A DNA stretch of 64,000 nt from Prochlorococcus sp. AG-347-L02 (GTDB lineage Bacteria > Cyanobacteriota > Cyanobacteriia > PCC-6307 > Cyanobiaceae), in NCBI GenBank assembly GCA_003281255.1, contig QCCL01000002.1:95924-159923 (forward strand), read 5' to 3'. A program made the position numbers and the translations under genes. The notes under the pieces were generated by a model. The model had not been told where the DNA came from. It saw only the letters and a list, made by a program, of their open reading frames with translations, and ran no database searches. Below, piece after piece: positions 1 through 9,537 of the stretch. The stretch's first letter is position 1, and each line of letters starts with the position of its first letter.

Positions 1-608
1 AGGATGTCTAAATCAGCATGTACAGAAACTGTCTCGAAACATTTTTGAGCTAATTCATATCTATTTTCTCTTTCTAAGATAACTTTTAATTTATGCATAG
101 CTTCAATTAAATATCTAACATCATTTGCTGCATAATCTAATTGATCTTTTGTTAAATCTTCGTTACTACCCCAATCACTACTTTGCGAGCTTTTGTCCAG
201 TTCTATACCTAACAATTCATTAATTAAATCCTTTAAACCGTGTTTATTTGTATAAGTTCTTGCCAATTTACTAGCAATTTTTGTACAAAAAATATTTTTT
301 GTATTAATTTTAAGATTGCATTTTAGAGCTGCTACATCAAATCTCGCGTAGTGAAATATTTTAGTAATTTTGTCATCTTCAAGAAGTGCTTTTAAATGAG
401 GTGAAGAGGATGTATTAAGTTCGATTTTTATACAGGATGTTCTTTTAAATTCATTGCATATTTGTACTAAACAGAGTCTATCTCTTCCATGAATTAAACC
501 CATTGCTTCAGTATCAATGGCTAGGTAGGATGAATTTTTATAAAGATTGTATAAATCTGCTGATAAATCGCTGTAAAGAAGATCAATATTTTTATTTTCA
601 ATAGTCAT
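1..608 (-). CDS. rnd: Ribonuclease D (3'-5' exonuclease), C-terminal end cut by window edge
   Basis: Reading the minus strand from ATG at 608 gives about 202 residues without a stop before the window edge, so the gene is incomplete here. It has the three exonuclease motifs of the DEDD family: ExoI with D32 and E34 in AIDTEAMG, ExoII in HYARFDVAAL, and ExoIII in YAANDVRYL. The family trims the 3' ends of tRNA and other stable RNA. The part visible is the exonuclease domain; any HRDC domain would lie outside. It is transcribed away from the gene at 773, with a 164-bp shared upstream region that contains an inverted repeat. The family call is firm; in-cell substrates are inferred. Confidence 0.9.
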   Translation of the reverse strand, partial: MTIENKNIDLLYSDLSADLYNLYKNSSYLAIDTEAMGLIHGRDRLCLVQICNEFKRTSCIKIELNTSSSPHLKALLEDDKITKIFHYARFDVAALKCNLKINTKNIFCTKIASKLARTYTNKHGLKDLINELLGIELDKSSQSSDWGSNEDLTKDQLDYAANDVRYLIEAMHKLKVILERENRYELAQKCFETVSVHADLDI

Positions 609-622
609 TTTTAATAAGTATT

Positions 623-654
623 TTAAGTAATTTAAGATTTAGAAAATTACTTAA
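623..654. repeat. 11-bp inverted repeat between divergent genes
   Basis: TTAAGTAATTT at 623-633 is answered by its exact reverse complement AAATTACTTAA at 644-654, with a 10-base loop. It lies 15 bp upstream of the rnd start and about 120 bp upstream of the gene at 773. It could be an operator or an RNA hairpin. The arms are AT-rich, so chance is possible. Confidence 0.5.
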
Positions 655-772
655 GATTTTATTTAATTAAGAATTTTTATCTAATAGAATCATTTTACAG
701 AATAATTCTAAAAAATTATAATATGATGTAACTTTAATTTTCATTCTCGAGTTACTAGAAAAAATTTATTTA

Positions 773-1330
773 ATGTCCTATTCTTTAAATTCAACATTAT
801 TGCTAACAATTCTCTTAGCCATAGGTTTATTTTTTTTTCTTAGGGCGTCTAGTAAAGATAGAACAACCATTGTTGAGATTTCATCTTCTCAGCAGCCAGT
901 AAAAGTTTTAAATGTTTTATGTGAATGGCTTAATTTGAGGGGATGGAAGCAAACAGGAGGAGATTTTGAACAAAGAATTTTAATATTTAAGGGACAAGTT
1001 GTTTCTAGTAAATTTTTAGCCATTTTTTTAGGCTTTCTAGGCGGTTTTGGTTCCTGTGCTTTAGGTTTAGTAATCATTCAAATATATCCTGAATTAGGTT
1101 GGTGGCCTATTCTTTTAGGATTAGTTGGCGGCCCTTTGTCTGGCATTGTTTATTTTAAAAAATCAGCAAGAGAGGAAAAATTTGAATTAAGATTGATTAA
1201 GGAAAATGAAAATGATTCAACTTTCATGAGATTAAGAGCGCATAGGGATGAATTAATTTCTTTAGAAAATGAACTTGGAGAAAAACTTCAATTGAAAAGT
1301 GACGGTTCTTTATTTAAAACACCTATCTAA
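773..1330 (+). CDS. Cofactor assembly of complex C subunit B-like membrane protein (CCB2/CCB4, DUF2930 type)
   Basis: A 185-residue protein with an N-terminal membrane segment (about 5-23), two more hydrophobic segments (about 80-100 and 107-126, containing GWWPILLGLVGGP) and a charged C-terminal tail. This layout matches the cyanobacterial/chloroplast CCB2/CCB4 family, which helps attach heme c' to cytochrome b6 at the stromal (n) side. The family name is from recall of the sequence pattern and has not been checked by search. The ATG at 773 is the only sensible start. It stands alone between rnd (divergent) and hemF (convergent, 27 bp downstream). The neighbouring hemF fits a heme-related setting, but adjacency proves nothing. 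Confidence 0.7.
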   Translation: MSYSLNSTLLLTILLAIGLFFFLRASSKDRTTIVEISSSQQPVKVLNVLCEWLNLRGWKQTGGDFEQRILIFKGQVVSSKFLAIFLGFLGGFGSCALGLVIIQIYPELGWWPILLGLVGGPLSGIVYFKKSAREEKFELRLIKENENDSTFMRLRAHRDELISLENELGEKLQLKSDGSLFKTPI

Positions 1331-1357
1331 GCTATTAAAAAAGTTATTTGATAATTT

Positions 1358-2386
1358 TTAATCAAAGATATTATTCTCAATACAGAATTTCTCTAGCTCT
1401 TTATCATTTAACCAATCTTGGGGTTTTGTAAAAATTGATGTGAGAAATTCCTCTCGAGTATCCTTTTTAGCTTTATATCCATATTCCCATCTGGCCAAAG
1501 GTGGTAAGGACATTAATATAGATTCAGTTCTGCCGTTTGTTTGTAGTCCAAAAATCGTCCCTCTATCCCAAACTAAATTGAATTCGACATATCTGCCTCT
1601 TCGATATAGCTGGAATTCCCTCTCCTTAGATGAATATGTTTGAGAAGCTCTATTCTCAATAATGGGCAAATATGAAGGAAGGAAAGCCTCTCCACAGTTT
1701 TCTGCTAAAGAAAATAAATTATCCCAATTTAAATTAATTTTGCTAATACTTTGCGAAGCTTTTGATGCTTCTCCATTTTTATTATTTCCTCTATAAATAT
1801 TGCCTGAACCATCTTGATAATCATAAAAAATACCTCCTATGCCTCTAGATTCATTTCTATGCTTCAAGAAGAAATATTCATCACACCATGGTTTGAAAAC
1901 TTTATGCAAATCTTTATCAACTTTCTCACAAGCTTTTTTATGTTCGTTATGAAAATTTCTCACATCAGAAAGATAAGGATAAAAAGGAGTTAAGTCTGCA
2001 CCTCCTCCAAACCACCAAACAGGACCAGCTTCGAAATATCGATAATTCAGATGAACTGTTGGAATATATGGATTTTTAGGATGCAACACCATAGAAGTTC
2101 CCGTTGCAAACCATTCATGACCTTTGGCTTCAGGCCTTTGAGAGATTATAGATTGAGGTAATTCTTTTCCCTGTACTTCCGAGAAATTTACTCCTGCTTG
2201 CTCAAAAATAGAACCATTTTTCAATACTCTTGATCTTCCACCACCACCTTCGTCTCTTAGCCAGGATTCTTCTATAAATTTCCCTTTGCCATCTATTGTT
2301 TCAAGTCCTGAACAAATTTTGTCTTGTAGTGTTAATAAGAGATTTTTAGTTTTTTCTCTCGAGTTTTTAGGAGGTTCTCTGAACAT
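1358..2386 (-). CDS. hemF: Oxygen-dependent coproporphyrinogen III oxidase
   Basis: A 342-residue HemF protein of full family length. It has the signature region [10 protein letters not shown] followed by [14 protein letters not shown], and the conserved C-terminal half with FNLVWDRGT and [12 protein letters not shown]. The enzyme turns coproporphyrinogen III into protoporphyrinogen IX using O2, on the shared route to heme and chlorophyll, in the cytosol. The start at 2386 keeps a basic N-terminus ([14 protein letters not shown]) as in other cyanobacteria. It is divergent from mrp across a 159-bp gap that must hold promoters for both. Confidence 0.97.
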   Translation of the reverse strand: MFREPPKNSREKTKNLLLTLQDKICSGLETIDGKGKFIEESWLRDEGGGGRSRVLKNGSIFEQAGVNFSEVQGKELPQSIISQRPEAKGHEWFATGTSMVLHPKNPYIPTVHLNYRYFEAGPVWWFGGGADLTPFYPYLSDVRNFHNEHKKACEKVDKDLHKVFKPWCDEYFFLKHRNESRGIGGIFYDYQDGSGNIYRGNNKNGEASKASQSISKINLNWDNLFSLAENCGEAFLPSYLPIIENRASQTYSSKEREFQLYRRGRYVEFNLVWDRGTIFGLQTNGRTESILMSLPPLARWEYGYKAKKDTREEFLTSIFTKPQDWLNDKELEKFCIENNIFD

Positions 2387-2545
2387 GTATTTAGTAAATC
2401 TTTAAGAAAAACAATTTTTTGGTTAATTATAAGTTTCCCTTTATAATTTCTCTTAGGGGGTCCTTATTGCCTATTATTTGATAGTTCGACATAGTTCTTA
2501 ATCTTTTAAACAGTCGACTACCTCGTCAAAATATTTAAAAATTTA

Positions 2546-3616
2546 ATGACCACAATAGAAGATGCGAATTTTGCTTTACAAAAAGTTCTAGATGCTGGAT
2601 CACAGAAAAATGTAATTGAATTAACTTGGATTAAAAACGTAAGAGTAACTATACCGAGAGCAATCGTAACATTAGCACTACCATCATTTGCAAATTCTCA
2701 GAGAGATAGAATTGTACAAGAGGTTAAAAAAGCACTACTGGATTTTGAAGATATTGATGATGTACAAATAGAGATAGATAATAATCATTCCAAAACAGAA
2801 TCTAATACTCAAAGTAATTCTCCTGAGTTGCAGGAGATTGATGGAATTCGTAATATCATAGCTGTTAGTAGTGGTAAAGGTGGAGTTGGGAAAAGTACCA
2901 TTGCAGTTAATCTTGCTTGTTCTTTAGCTAAATTAGGCTTAAAAACCGGTTTACTGGATGCAGATATTTATGGACCTAATACTCCCTCAATGATGGGAGT
3001 CGCAGAACAGAATCCAAAAGTTACAGAAGGTAGTGGCAGTGATCAGAGGTTAATACCAATAAATAAATATGGAATTTCATTGGTATCAATGGGTTTCCTC
3101 ATAGAAGAGGGTCAGCCAGTTATATGGAGAGGACCAATGCTTAATAGTATTATCCGACAATTTTTGTACCAAGTTGAATGGAATAATCTTGATTTTTTGG
3201 TTATTGACTTGCCTCCAGGAACAGGAGATGCACAAATATCCCTTTCTCAATCTGTTCCTATTTCTGGAGCTATTGTTGTCACTACTCCTCAACAAGTATC
3301 TTTGCAAGATGCAAGGAGGGGATTAGCAATGTTTAAACAACTCGGAGTTCGTTTACTGGGGATTGTGGAAAATATGTCAGTATTTATTCCGCCAGATATG
3401 CCAAATAAAAAGTATGAAATTTTTGGTAAAGGTGGTGGACAAACATTAGCCAAAGAAAATGATTTGCCATTATTAGCCCAAATTCCTATAGAAATTCCTC
3501 TCGTTGAAGAAAGCAATAATGGCGTACCAATCTCAATAAGCCAGCCCAATAAAGAAAGTTCTATTGCATTTAGAAATTTAGCTCAATTAATTAAGAATCA
3601 ATTTGTTAAAAGATAA
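2546..3616 (+). CDS. mrp: Mrp/NBP35-family P-loop ATPase, iron-sulfur cluster carrier
   Basis: A 356-residue protein: a MIP18/DUF59-like domain (about 1-85), a linker, then a MinD-type deviant Walker A with GKGGVGKS at 111-118 and the Mrp signature ADIYGPNTPSMMG. The family binds and hands on Fe-S clusters to apoproteins. The CxxC that many Mrp proteins carry after ENMS is absent: the segment reads ENMSVFIPPDMPNKKYEIFG. I recall cyanobacterial Mrp proteins sharing this, so it is not evidence of damage, but the cluster ligands are then unclear. The stop codon abuts the rodA start region, suggesting a mrp-rodA-kinase operon. Confidence 0.93.
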   Translation: MTTIEDANFALQKVLDAGSQKNVIELTWIKNVRVTIPRAIVTLALPSFANSQRDRIVQEVKKALLDFEDIDDVQIEIDNNHSKTESNTQSNSPELQEIDGIRNIIAVSSGKGGVGKSTIAVNLACSLAKLGLKTGLLDADIYGPNTPSMMGVAEQNPKVTEGSGSDQRLIPINKYGISLVSMGFLIEEGQPVIWRGPMLNSIIRQFLYQVEWNNLDFLVIDLPPGTGDAQISLSQSVPISGAIVVTTPQQVSLQDARRGLAMFKQLGVRLLGIVENMSVFIPPDMPNKKYEIFGKGGGQTLAKENDLPLLAQIPIEIPLVEESNNGVPISISQPNKESSIAFRNLAQLIKNQFVKR

Positions 3617-3619
3617 TTG

Positions 3620-4888
3620 ATGTTTAAGAGGATTTCTTTATCAAATAAAAGTGGATTTTTACCAAAAAAAGATAACTCTAATAGAGGTTTTTTATTTTCT
3701 CCATTACTTATAATTCCCCTTTTTTTAGTTATTATTTCTGGTTTATTAATAAAAAGCATTCAGGCTGATTTTTTGATGTCGAATTATTTAGGACATATCC
3801 TAACTGGCTTTTTAGGTTATTTTTTAGCATTTTTTATATCTTATATACCGTTAGAGAGACTTAGAAAGTATATGATTCCATTTTATTTGTGTACTTTAAT
3901 ATCCTTATTACTAATATATTTTTTTGGGATATCGGTTTCTGGAGCTCAAAGATGGTTAAACTTGGGCATCTTTTCTTTTCAGCCTTCAGAAGTAGCTAAA
4001 CTAAGTACTGTATTAACTCTTGCTTTTGTACTCGACAAAAAAATAATTTTAACAATAAGAGATTTAGTATTGCCCTTATTAGTAGTAGTTATTCCATGGT
4101 TATTAATTTTCTTTCAGCCGGACTTAGGTACCTCTTTAGTTTTACTTGTTTTGACAGGTGTGATGCTCTATTGGTCGCAAATGCCCATAGAGTGGATTTT
4201 GATATTAGTGTTTTGTCTTGTCACTTCTATGATTTATTTAACTTTGCCAACTCTCCTTATTTTTTGGATTCCATTTATAGGATATCTTGCTTATAGATCT
4301 ACGAAAAAGAAAATTATTTTTTCTGTTATTGCTATTTCGTTCCATTTATTAGTAGCAAAATTTACACCAATTTTTTGGCAATATGGCTTAAAAGAATATC
4401 AAAAAGATCGGTTAGTTTTATTTTTAGATCCAAATAGAGATCCATTAGGAGGTGGATATCATTTGATACAGAGTCAAATTGCAATAGGTTCTGGAGGATT
4501 ATTTGGGACTGGTTTATTGCAAGGTAAGCTGACTAATTTGCAATTTATACCAGAACAACATACTGATTTTATATTCAGTGCTTTAGGGGAAGAATTGGGT
4601 TTTGTAGGATGCATAATAGTTTTATTGTTGTTCTTTTTTCTGATTAAAAAACTAATTAATACTGCAATAATTGCCAGGACTAACTTTGAATCTCTGATTG
4701 TTATTGGAATAGCCTCAACTTTTTTATTTCAAATAATTATTAACTTATTTATGACTATTGGATTAGGACCAGTTACAGGAATTCCCCTTCCTTTTATGAG
4801 CTATGGTCGAACGTCATTGGTGACTAATTTTATATCTATTGGATTTGTTTTATCTATATTGAAACGTTCTAGATCACTAAGAAGTTGA
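3620..4888 (+). CDS. rodA: Rod shape-determining glycosyltransferase RodA (FtsW/RodA/SpoVE, SEDS family)
   Basis: About 422 residues with about ten hydrophobic segments. It carries SEDS signatures: GAQRWLNLGIFSFQPSEVAKL, the FQPDLGTSLV loop, EQHTDFIFSALGEELG and the C-terminal GIPLPFMSYGRTSL. SEDS proteins polymerise peptidoglycan strands from lipid II in the plasma membrane; RodA serves side-wall growth. The ORF can open at TTG 3617, right after the mrp stop, but ATG at 3620 is preferred. RodA versus FtsW is judged from overall similarity. The end overlaps the next gene at TGATG, so translation is probably coupled. Confidence 0.9.
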   Translation: MFKRISLSNKSGFLPKKDNSNRGFLFSPLLIIPLFLVIISGLLIKSIQADFLMSNYLGHILTGFLGYFLAFFISYIPLERLRKYMIPFYLCTLISLLLIYFFGISVSGAQRWLNLGIFSFQPSEVAKLSTVLTLAFVLDKKIILTIRDLVLPLLVVVIPWLLIFFQPDLGTSLVLLVLTGVMLYWSQMPIEWILILVFCLVTSMIYLTLPTLLIFWIPFIGYLAYRSTKKKIIFSVIAISFHLLVAKFTPIFWQYGLKEYQKDRLVLFLDPNRDPLGGGYHLIQSQIAIGSGGLFGTGLLQGKLTNLQFIPEQHTDFIFSALGEELGFVGCIIVLLLFFFLIKKLINTAIIARTNFESLIVIGIASTFLFQIIINLFMTIGLGPVTGIPLPFMSYGRTSLVTNFISIGFVLSILKRSRSLRS

Positions 4889-6252
4889 TGAAATCAAAAA
4901 TTACTATAAAAAAAATTCAAGAGCTTTTGATTAAAGGGGTTCAAAACATATATGTGGATGATGATACATCAAGAAGAATGTGGTGGGCTTCTTTAGAAGT
5001 TATTCAAAAAAATTTCCTTTCTCAAAATTATAAAAAGGGGGGGATGTGGGTTGCCTCGCCTTTGCCAGCTTTTAATGATAAAAAATTTTTAAATCAACTT
5101 CATGGATGGCTTTGGTCTCCTGAGGGGTTCCCATACTTTCAAAATGAGAATGCAGGTTTTTTACCAGTCAATAATTCAGAAAAGATAAAAAAAGATTTCG
5201 ATTTAGTTAGTAATTATAAAGTCTTAAATCTTGGACAAGAAGATGGTTATGAACCTTTTTTGATGATAATCACTCCAAATTTTCAATGCGTATTATCAAT
5301 TGTAGGAGAAAAAGATAAGAAAATATTATTAATGAAGTGCGATGAAGAAAGCCTAAAACTTTCAATTGAATTAATGCATGCAAAATTAAATCAAGAAAAT
5401 TATGAGGAAGGAGTAAAATTTCGTAATGTAATCAATAATTTAGGTAACCTTAATATCAATGGTCAATTTGAAAAATTATTTTGGCCAATATTATCGGCAA
5501 AATTAGCAAATATTACACCAAATCATAATATACAGAATTCTGTGAAAAGTGATGAAAAAAATGTGCAAATTACAGAAGCAAAACTACTACGTGCAATTTC
5601 TCATGAAGTAAGAACTCCTTTGGCAACAATAAGAACCCTAATAAGTTCTACTTTAAAAAAATATAAAATGGATGAATCAATGAGAAATCGTTTAATTCAA
5701 ATAGATAATGAATGTAATGAACAAATTGATAGGTTTGGTTTAATCTTTAATGCAGCAGAATTAGTTGGTAATGAAGTGCCATCATTGAATAACTTGGCGA
5801 AAATTAATTTAGCCGAAATTTTCAAAAAGCTTACTCCTTTGTGGAATAAACAATTAAACAGACGTGGTATTTCTTTGAAGATAGATATCCCCAAACAACT
5901 TCCACAAATTTTGAGTGATTCTGAAAAATTAGAATTAATGTTAAGAGGATTAATTGATAAAAATACTAGAGGATTAAAAGAAGGTAGTACATTGATTTTA
6001 GAATTAAGACCAGCTGGTCAAAAACTCAAACTTCAACTCAAAGTACAAAAATTAGATAACAATCAAAAAGAAATTCTAAAAAAAGATAACGGTTCTGATA
6101 TTGGTCCTGTTTTAAATTGGAACCCTCAAACTGGAAGTTTACAACTTAGTCAAAATGCCACTCAAAAGTTGTTGGCTAGTTTAGGAGGGTATGTCACGCA
6201 AAGACGTGATACAGGTTTGACAGTATTTTTTCCGATTTCAGATACAAAATAA
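4888..6252 (+). CDS. Sensor histidine kinase-like protein with degenerate ATP-binding half
   Basis: About 454 residues. The N-terminal half (1-220) is soluble, with no membrane segment and no domain I recognise. A clear HisKA H-box follows: SHEVRTPLATIR with phosphoacceptor His at about 239. The region that should be the HATPase_c domain is weak: the N-box position reads LMLRGLIDKNTRG, and no DxGxG G1 box or GxGLG G2 box can be found before the terminal FFPI strand. It may be a phosphotransfer or scaffold protein, or an inactive kinase. No response regulator is adjacent. The ATG at 4888 overlaps the rodA stop; a TTG at 4885 is the alternative. Confidence 0.75.
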   Translation: MKSKITIKKIQELLIKGVQNIYVDDDTSRRMWWASLEVIQKNFLSQNYKKGGMWVASPLPAFNDKKFLNQLHGWLWSPEGFPYFQNENAGFLPVNNSEKIKKDFDLVSNYKVLNLGQEDGYEPFLMIITPNFQCVLSIVGEKDKKILLMKCDEESLKLSIELMHAKLNQENYEEGVKFRNVINNLGNLNINGQFEKLFWPILSAKLANITPNHNIQNSVKSDEKNVQITEAKLLRAISHEVRTPLATIRTLISSTLKKYKMDESMRNRLIQIDNECNEQIDRFGLIFNAAELVGNEVPSLNNLAKINLAEIFKKLTPLWNKQLNRRGISLKIDIPKQLPQILSDSEKLELMLRGLIDKNTRGLKEGSTLILELRPAGQKLKLQLKVQKLDNNQKEILKKDNGSDIGPVLNWNPQTGSLQLSQNATQKLLASLGGYVTQRRDTGLTVFFPISDTK

Positions 6253-6310
6253 AATAAGAATTAAGTTATACATATATTAAATAATGTAGAAAATTTGCTA
6301 TTAATTTTGA

Positions 6311-6322
6311 ATTTTGCAAAAT
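6311..6322. promoter_or_regulatory. Perfect palindrome ATTTTGCAAAAT upstream of psaD
   Basis: A perfect 12-bp palindrome centred about 48 bp before the psaD start, inside the 111-bp gap after the kinase-like gene. The gap must contain the psaD promoter; a TATACATATATT stretch at about 6266-6277 is a candidate -10 region. The palindrome could bind a dimeric regulator. At this AT content it could also be chance. Confidence 0.35.
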
Positions 6323-6363
6323 ATGAATGCTAGTTTCTTATTAGAAATAACTCAAAATCTAGG

Positions 6364-6786
6364 ATGACTGAAACTTTAGTTGGTCAATTTCCAAAGCATA
6401 TAGGAAGTACTGGGGGTTTATTAAACTCAGCAGAAACCGAAGAAAAATATGCAATTGTATGGAAAAGTTCAAAGGAACAAGCATTTGAATTGCCCACCGG
6501 GGGAGCAGCTATTATGCATGAAGGTGATAATTTAATGTACTTTGCAAGAAAAGAACAATGCCTTGCATTAGGAACACAATTAAGAGCCTTCAAGCCAAGA
6601 ATTGAAGATTTTAAAATCTACCGAATTTTCCCAGGTGGCGATATTGAATTTTTACACCCAAAGGATGGTGTTTTCTCTGAAAAAGTAAATGAAGGTAGAG
6701 AGAAAGTAGGTCATAATCCTAGAAGAATAGGAGAGAATCCTAATCCAGCTGGTTTGAAATTTACAACTAAGAATACTTTTGATTAA
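6364..6786 (+). CDS. psaD: Photosystem I reaction center subunit II (PsaD)
   Basis: A 140-residue basic, soluble protein of normal PsaD length, with the family core [31 protein letters not shown] stretch at about 40-75, [19 protein letters not shown] and the C-terminal NP-rich basic tail ([12 protein letters not shown]). PsaD sits on the cytoplasmic face of PSI and docks ferredoxin. The ATG at 6364 has an AGGA immediately before it, which is too close to serve as a normal ribosome binding site. The gene has its own 111-bp upstream gap, so it is probably a single-gene unit, as strong photosystem genes often are. Confidence 0.98.
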   Translation: MTETLVGQFPKHIGSTGGLLNSAETEEKYAIVWKSSKEQAFELPTGGAAIMHEGDNLMYFARKEQCLALGTQLRAFKPRIEDFKIYRIFPGGDIEFLHPKDGVFSEKVNEGREKVGHNPRRIGENPNPAGLKFTTKNTFD

Positions 6787-6845
6787 CTTCCTTAAAGTTG
6801 ATATAAAAGAAAAAAATAATTATAATTTGGGCTGACATTATTAAT

Positions 6846-8366
6846 ATGATCAGCTCACAGAAAGATAGTTTTTTAAAGGCTTACAAAGAAGGTAAAAATT
6901 TTATACCTATAGTTGAAACTTGGCCAGCGGATTTAGAGACTCCATTATCGACTTGGTTAAAACTATCTTCAAAAGATTCCCATGGTGTTTTTCTTGAATC
7001 TGTTGAAGGAGGGGAGAATTTGGGTAGGTGGAGTATTGTTGCTACTAAACCTCTTTGGGAAGCAGTTTGTTATGGAGAAGAAATAGTTAAAACTTGGAAT
7101 AATGGCAAAACTGAAACACATAAAGGTGATCCTTTCGATATTTTAAAAAGTTGGACAAAGGTATACAAATCAACCATGCTAGATGATTTACCATCAATTG
7201 GCCAGTTATATGGCTCTTGGGGTTATGAATTAATAAATCGAATAGAACCAACCGTTCCAATAAATGAAATACCAGAAAACAATATCCCCTATGGTTCCTG
7301 GATGTTTTTTGATCAATTAGTTGTTTTTGATCAAATAAAAAGATGTATTACTGCGGTGGTTTATGCAGACACAACTTCTTCAAAAGAGTGCTCAATTGAG
7401 GAGTTCTATCTAAACTCAATTTCTAAAATTCAGAAAACTAGAAATTTAATGAAAGTTCCTCTTAAAGAAAATGAGTTTTTAGATTGGAATGAAAATGAGA
7501 ATTACAATTTAGATTTAGAAAGTAATTGGAAGAAAAAAGATTTTGAGGATGCAGTTCTCTCTGCAAAAGAATACATAAAAAAAGGAGATATCTTCCAAAT
7601 AGTTATAAGTCAGAGATTTCAAACTCGAGTCAATAATGATCCTTTCAATTTATATAGAAGTTTGAGGATGGTTAATCCATCTCCATACATGTCATTTTTT
7701 GATTTCGGCTCATGGTATCTGATAGGTTCAAGTCCTGAAGTAATGGTTAAAGCAGAAAAAAATAAAAATAGTCAGATTGTTGCAAGCTTAAGACCAATAG
7801 CTGGCACAAGACCTAGAGGTATTGATAATCAACAAGACTTGGAATTAGAAAAGGAATTATTAAAAGATCCAAAAGAGATAGCGGAGCATGTAATGCTTAT
7901 TGATCTTGGGAGAAATGATCTTGGAAGAGTTTGTGAAATTGGGACTGTCAAGGTTAAGGATTTAATGGTTATTGAAAAATATTCACATGTTATGCATATA
8001 GTTAGTCAAGTTGAGGGAATCTTAAAAAATAATGCTGATGTATGGGATTTGCTTAAGGCATGTTTCCCCGCTGGAACAGTAACTGGAGCACCAAAAATAA
8101 GAGCTATGCAATTGATTAAGCACTTTGAAAAAGATGCTAGAGGACCATATGCTGGTGTATACGGATCTGTTGATATTAATGGTGCACTAAATACAGCAAT
8201 TACGATAAGAACTATGATAGTTAAACCCTCACGAGATGGGAAATATGATGTATCAGTGCAAGCAGGAGCTGGAATAGTTGCTGATTCTTTTCCTGAAAAT
8301 GAATACCAAGAGACGATAAATAAAGCAAAGGGAATACTTAAAGCACTAGCATGCTTGGATAAATAA
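6846..8366 (+). CDS. trpE: Anthranilate synthase component I
   Basis: A 506-residue chorismate-binding enzyme. N-terminal Anth_synt_I_N region has [15 protein letters not shown], equivalent to the LLES tryptophan-binding element that gives feedback inhibition. The catalytic half has [32 protein letters not shown] and the C-terminal [19 protein letters not shown] signature. It makes anthranilate from chorismate with glutamine via TrpG, the first step of tryptophan synthesis; the trpG partner is not in the window. Its stop codon touches the gshA start with no gap, so the two are probably co-transcribed. Confidence 0.96.
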   Translation: MISSQKDSFLKAYKEGKNFIPIVETWPADLETPLSTWLKLSSKDSHGVFLESVEGGENLGRWSIVATKPLWEAVCYGEEIVKTWNNGKTETHKGDPFDILKSWTKVYKSTMLDDLPSIGQLYGSWGYELINRIEPTVPINEIPENNIPYGSWMFFDQLVVFDQIKRCITAVVYADTTSSKECSIEEFYLNSISKIQKTRNLMKVPLKENEFLDWNENENYNLDLESNWKKKDFEDAVLSAKEYIKKGDIFQIVISQRFQTRVNNDPFNLYRSLRMVNPSPYMSFFDFGSWYLIGSSPEVMVKAEKNKNSQIVASLRPIAGTRPRGIDNQQDLELEKELLKDPKEIAEHVMLIDLGRNDLGRVCEIGTVKVKDLMVIEKYSHVMHIVSQVEGILKNNADVWDLLKACFPAGTVTGAPKIRAMQLIKHFEKDARGPYAGVYGSVDINGALNTAITIRTMIVKPSRDGKYDVSVQAGAGIVADSFPENEYQETINKAKGILKALACLDK

Positions 8367-9485
8367 ATGAGTCAAAATAATCTTTATAAGGGTTTTGAGG
8401 TGGAACTTTTCACGGGTTCTTTAAATTCTCATATTGGTGTTTCGGCTGAAATTGAGAAAAAATTTCCTGATTTTGTAAAAGAGCCAGATAACAGAAACGT
8501 TGAATACATAACAACACCTGAAAAAGACTACGGTTCTTTATATGAGAAATTAATAACTCCAAGAAAAAAGTTAAGACGATGGCTAAACAAAAAAGAGTTA
8601 ACAATTATTCCTTCATCTACTCTTTGTTTTAAACACGATATTCAATTTCAAAGATCTGATATTGACAACGTTTATCATCAATTTATTCAAGATAATTATG
8701 GAATATCTATTGCAACTTCAAGTGTCCATATAAACATAGGAATAGATGATTTAGATAAACTTTTTACAGCTATAAGACTTATAAGATCAGAGGCTGCTTT
8801 ATATCTATCCTTAAGTGCTAGTTCACCTTTTTTAAATAATAAAATTACAAATAATCACTCTCAGAGATGGATTCAATTTCCTAAAACACCAAGTAGGGTT
8901 CCTTTTTTTGTAAATCATAATTCTTATATCAATTGGATAGAGGAAAATATATCTAATAAAAATATGCAAAACATAAGGCATTTTTGGTCTTCAATCCGAC
9001 CAAATGGTCCCCAAAGACCTTTAATTCTTGATCGTTTGGAATTAAGAATTTGTGATTTTGTTCACGATACTAATCTGCTTTTAGGGATAACGGCCATGAT
9101 AGAACTAAGGATTTTAAATCTTTTTGAAAATATAAATACCTTAGATCCTATGAATGTCAGTATTTTTTCTATGGATGAGTTGTCAGAAATATGTGATCAA
9201 AATGAAATAAATGCTGCTAAGGATAGTCTGAATTCAGAATTAATTCACTGGCAAGATGGCAAAAAAGTTATTTGTAAAGAATGGATTCAAAACTTATTAT
9301 CAGATTTATCATCGACAGCAGAAGATCATGGTATGAAACATCTTTTAGATCCTATCTATAAAGTTCTTGAAGAAGGCAATCAATCTATGAAATGGATAAA
9401 TCAATATGAAAAAGGTCTTTCTATTGAGCAGATAATTAAAATTTCTATAGAAGATATGATTAGGGGTGAGGCAAAGAATGTTTGA
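8367..9485 (+). CDS. gshA: Glutamate-cysteine ligase, cyanobacterial type
   Basis: A 372-residue protein matching the cyanobacterial gamma-glutamylcysteine synthetase family, with GFEVELFTGSL at the N-terminus, ATSSVHINIGIDDLD, and the RPNGPQRPLILDRLELRICDF region. It joins glutamate and cysteine using ATP in the first step of glutathione synthesis. The ATG begins on the base after the trpE stop. Length is normal for the cyanobacterial group. Confidence 0.9.
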   Translation: MSQNNLYKGFEVELFTGSLNSHIGVSAEIEKKFPDFVKEPDNRNVEYITTPEKDYGSLYEKLITPRKKLRRWLNKKELTIIPSSTLCFKHDIQFQRSDIDNVYHQFIQDNYGISIATSSVHINIGIDDLDKLFTAIRLIRSEAALYLSLSASSPFLNNKITNNHSQRWIQFPKTPSRVPFFVNHNSYINWIEENISNKNMQNIRHFWSSIRPNGPQRPLILDRLELRICDFVHDTNLLLGITAMIELRILNLFENINTLDPMNVSIFSMDELSEICDQNEINAAKDSLNSELIHWQDGKKVICKEWIQNLLSDLSSTAEDHGMKHLLDPIYKVLEEGNQSMKWINQYEKGLSIEQIIKISIEDMIRGEAKNV

Positions 9486-9537
9486 TTATTTAAATAAACT
9501 TTGATCTGAACATTTTCACTTGTGACATAATGATTAT

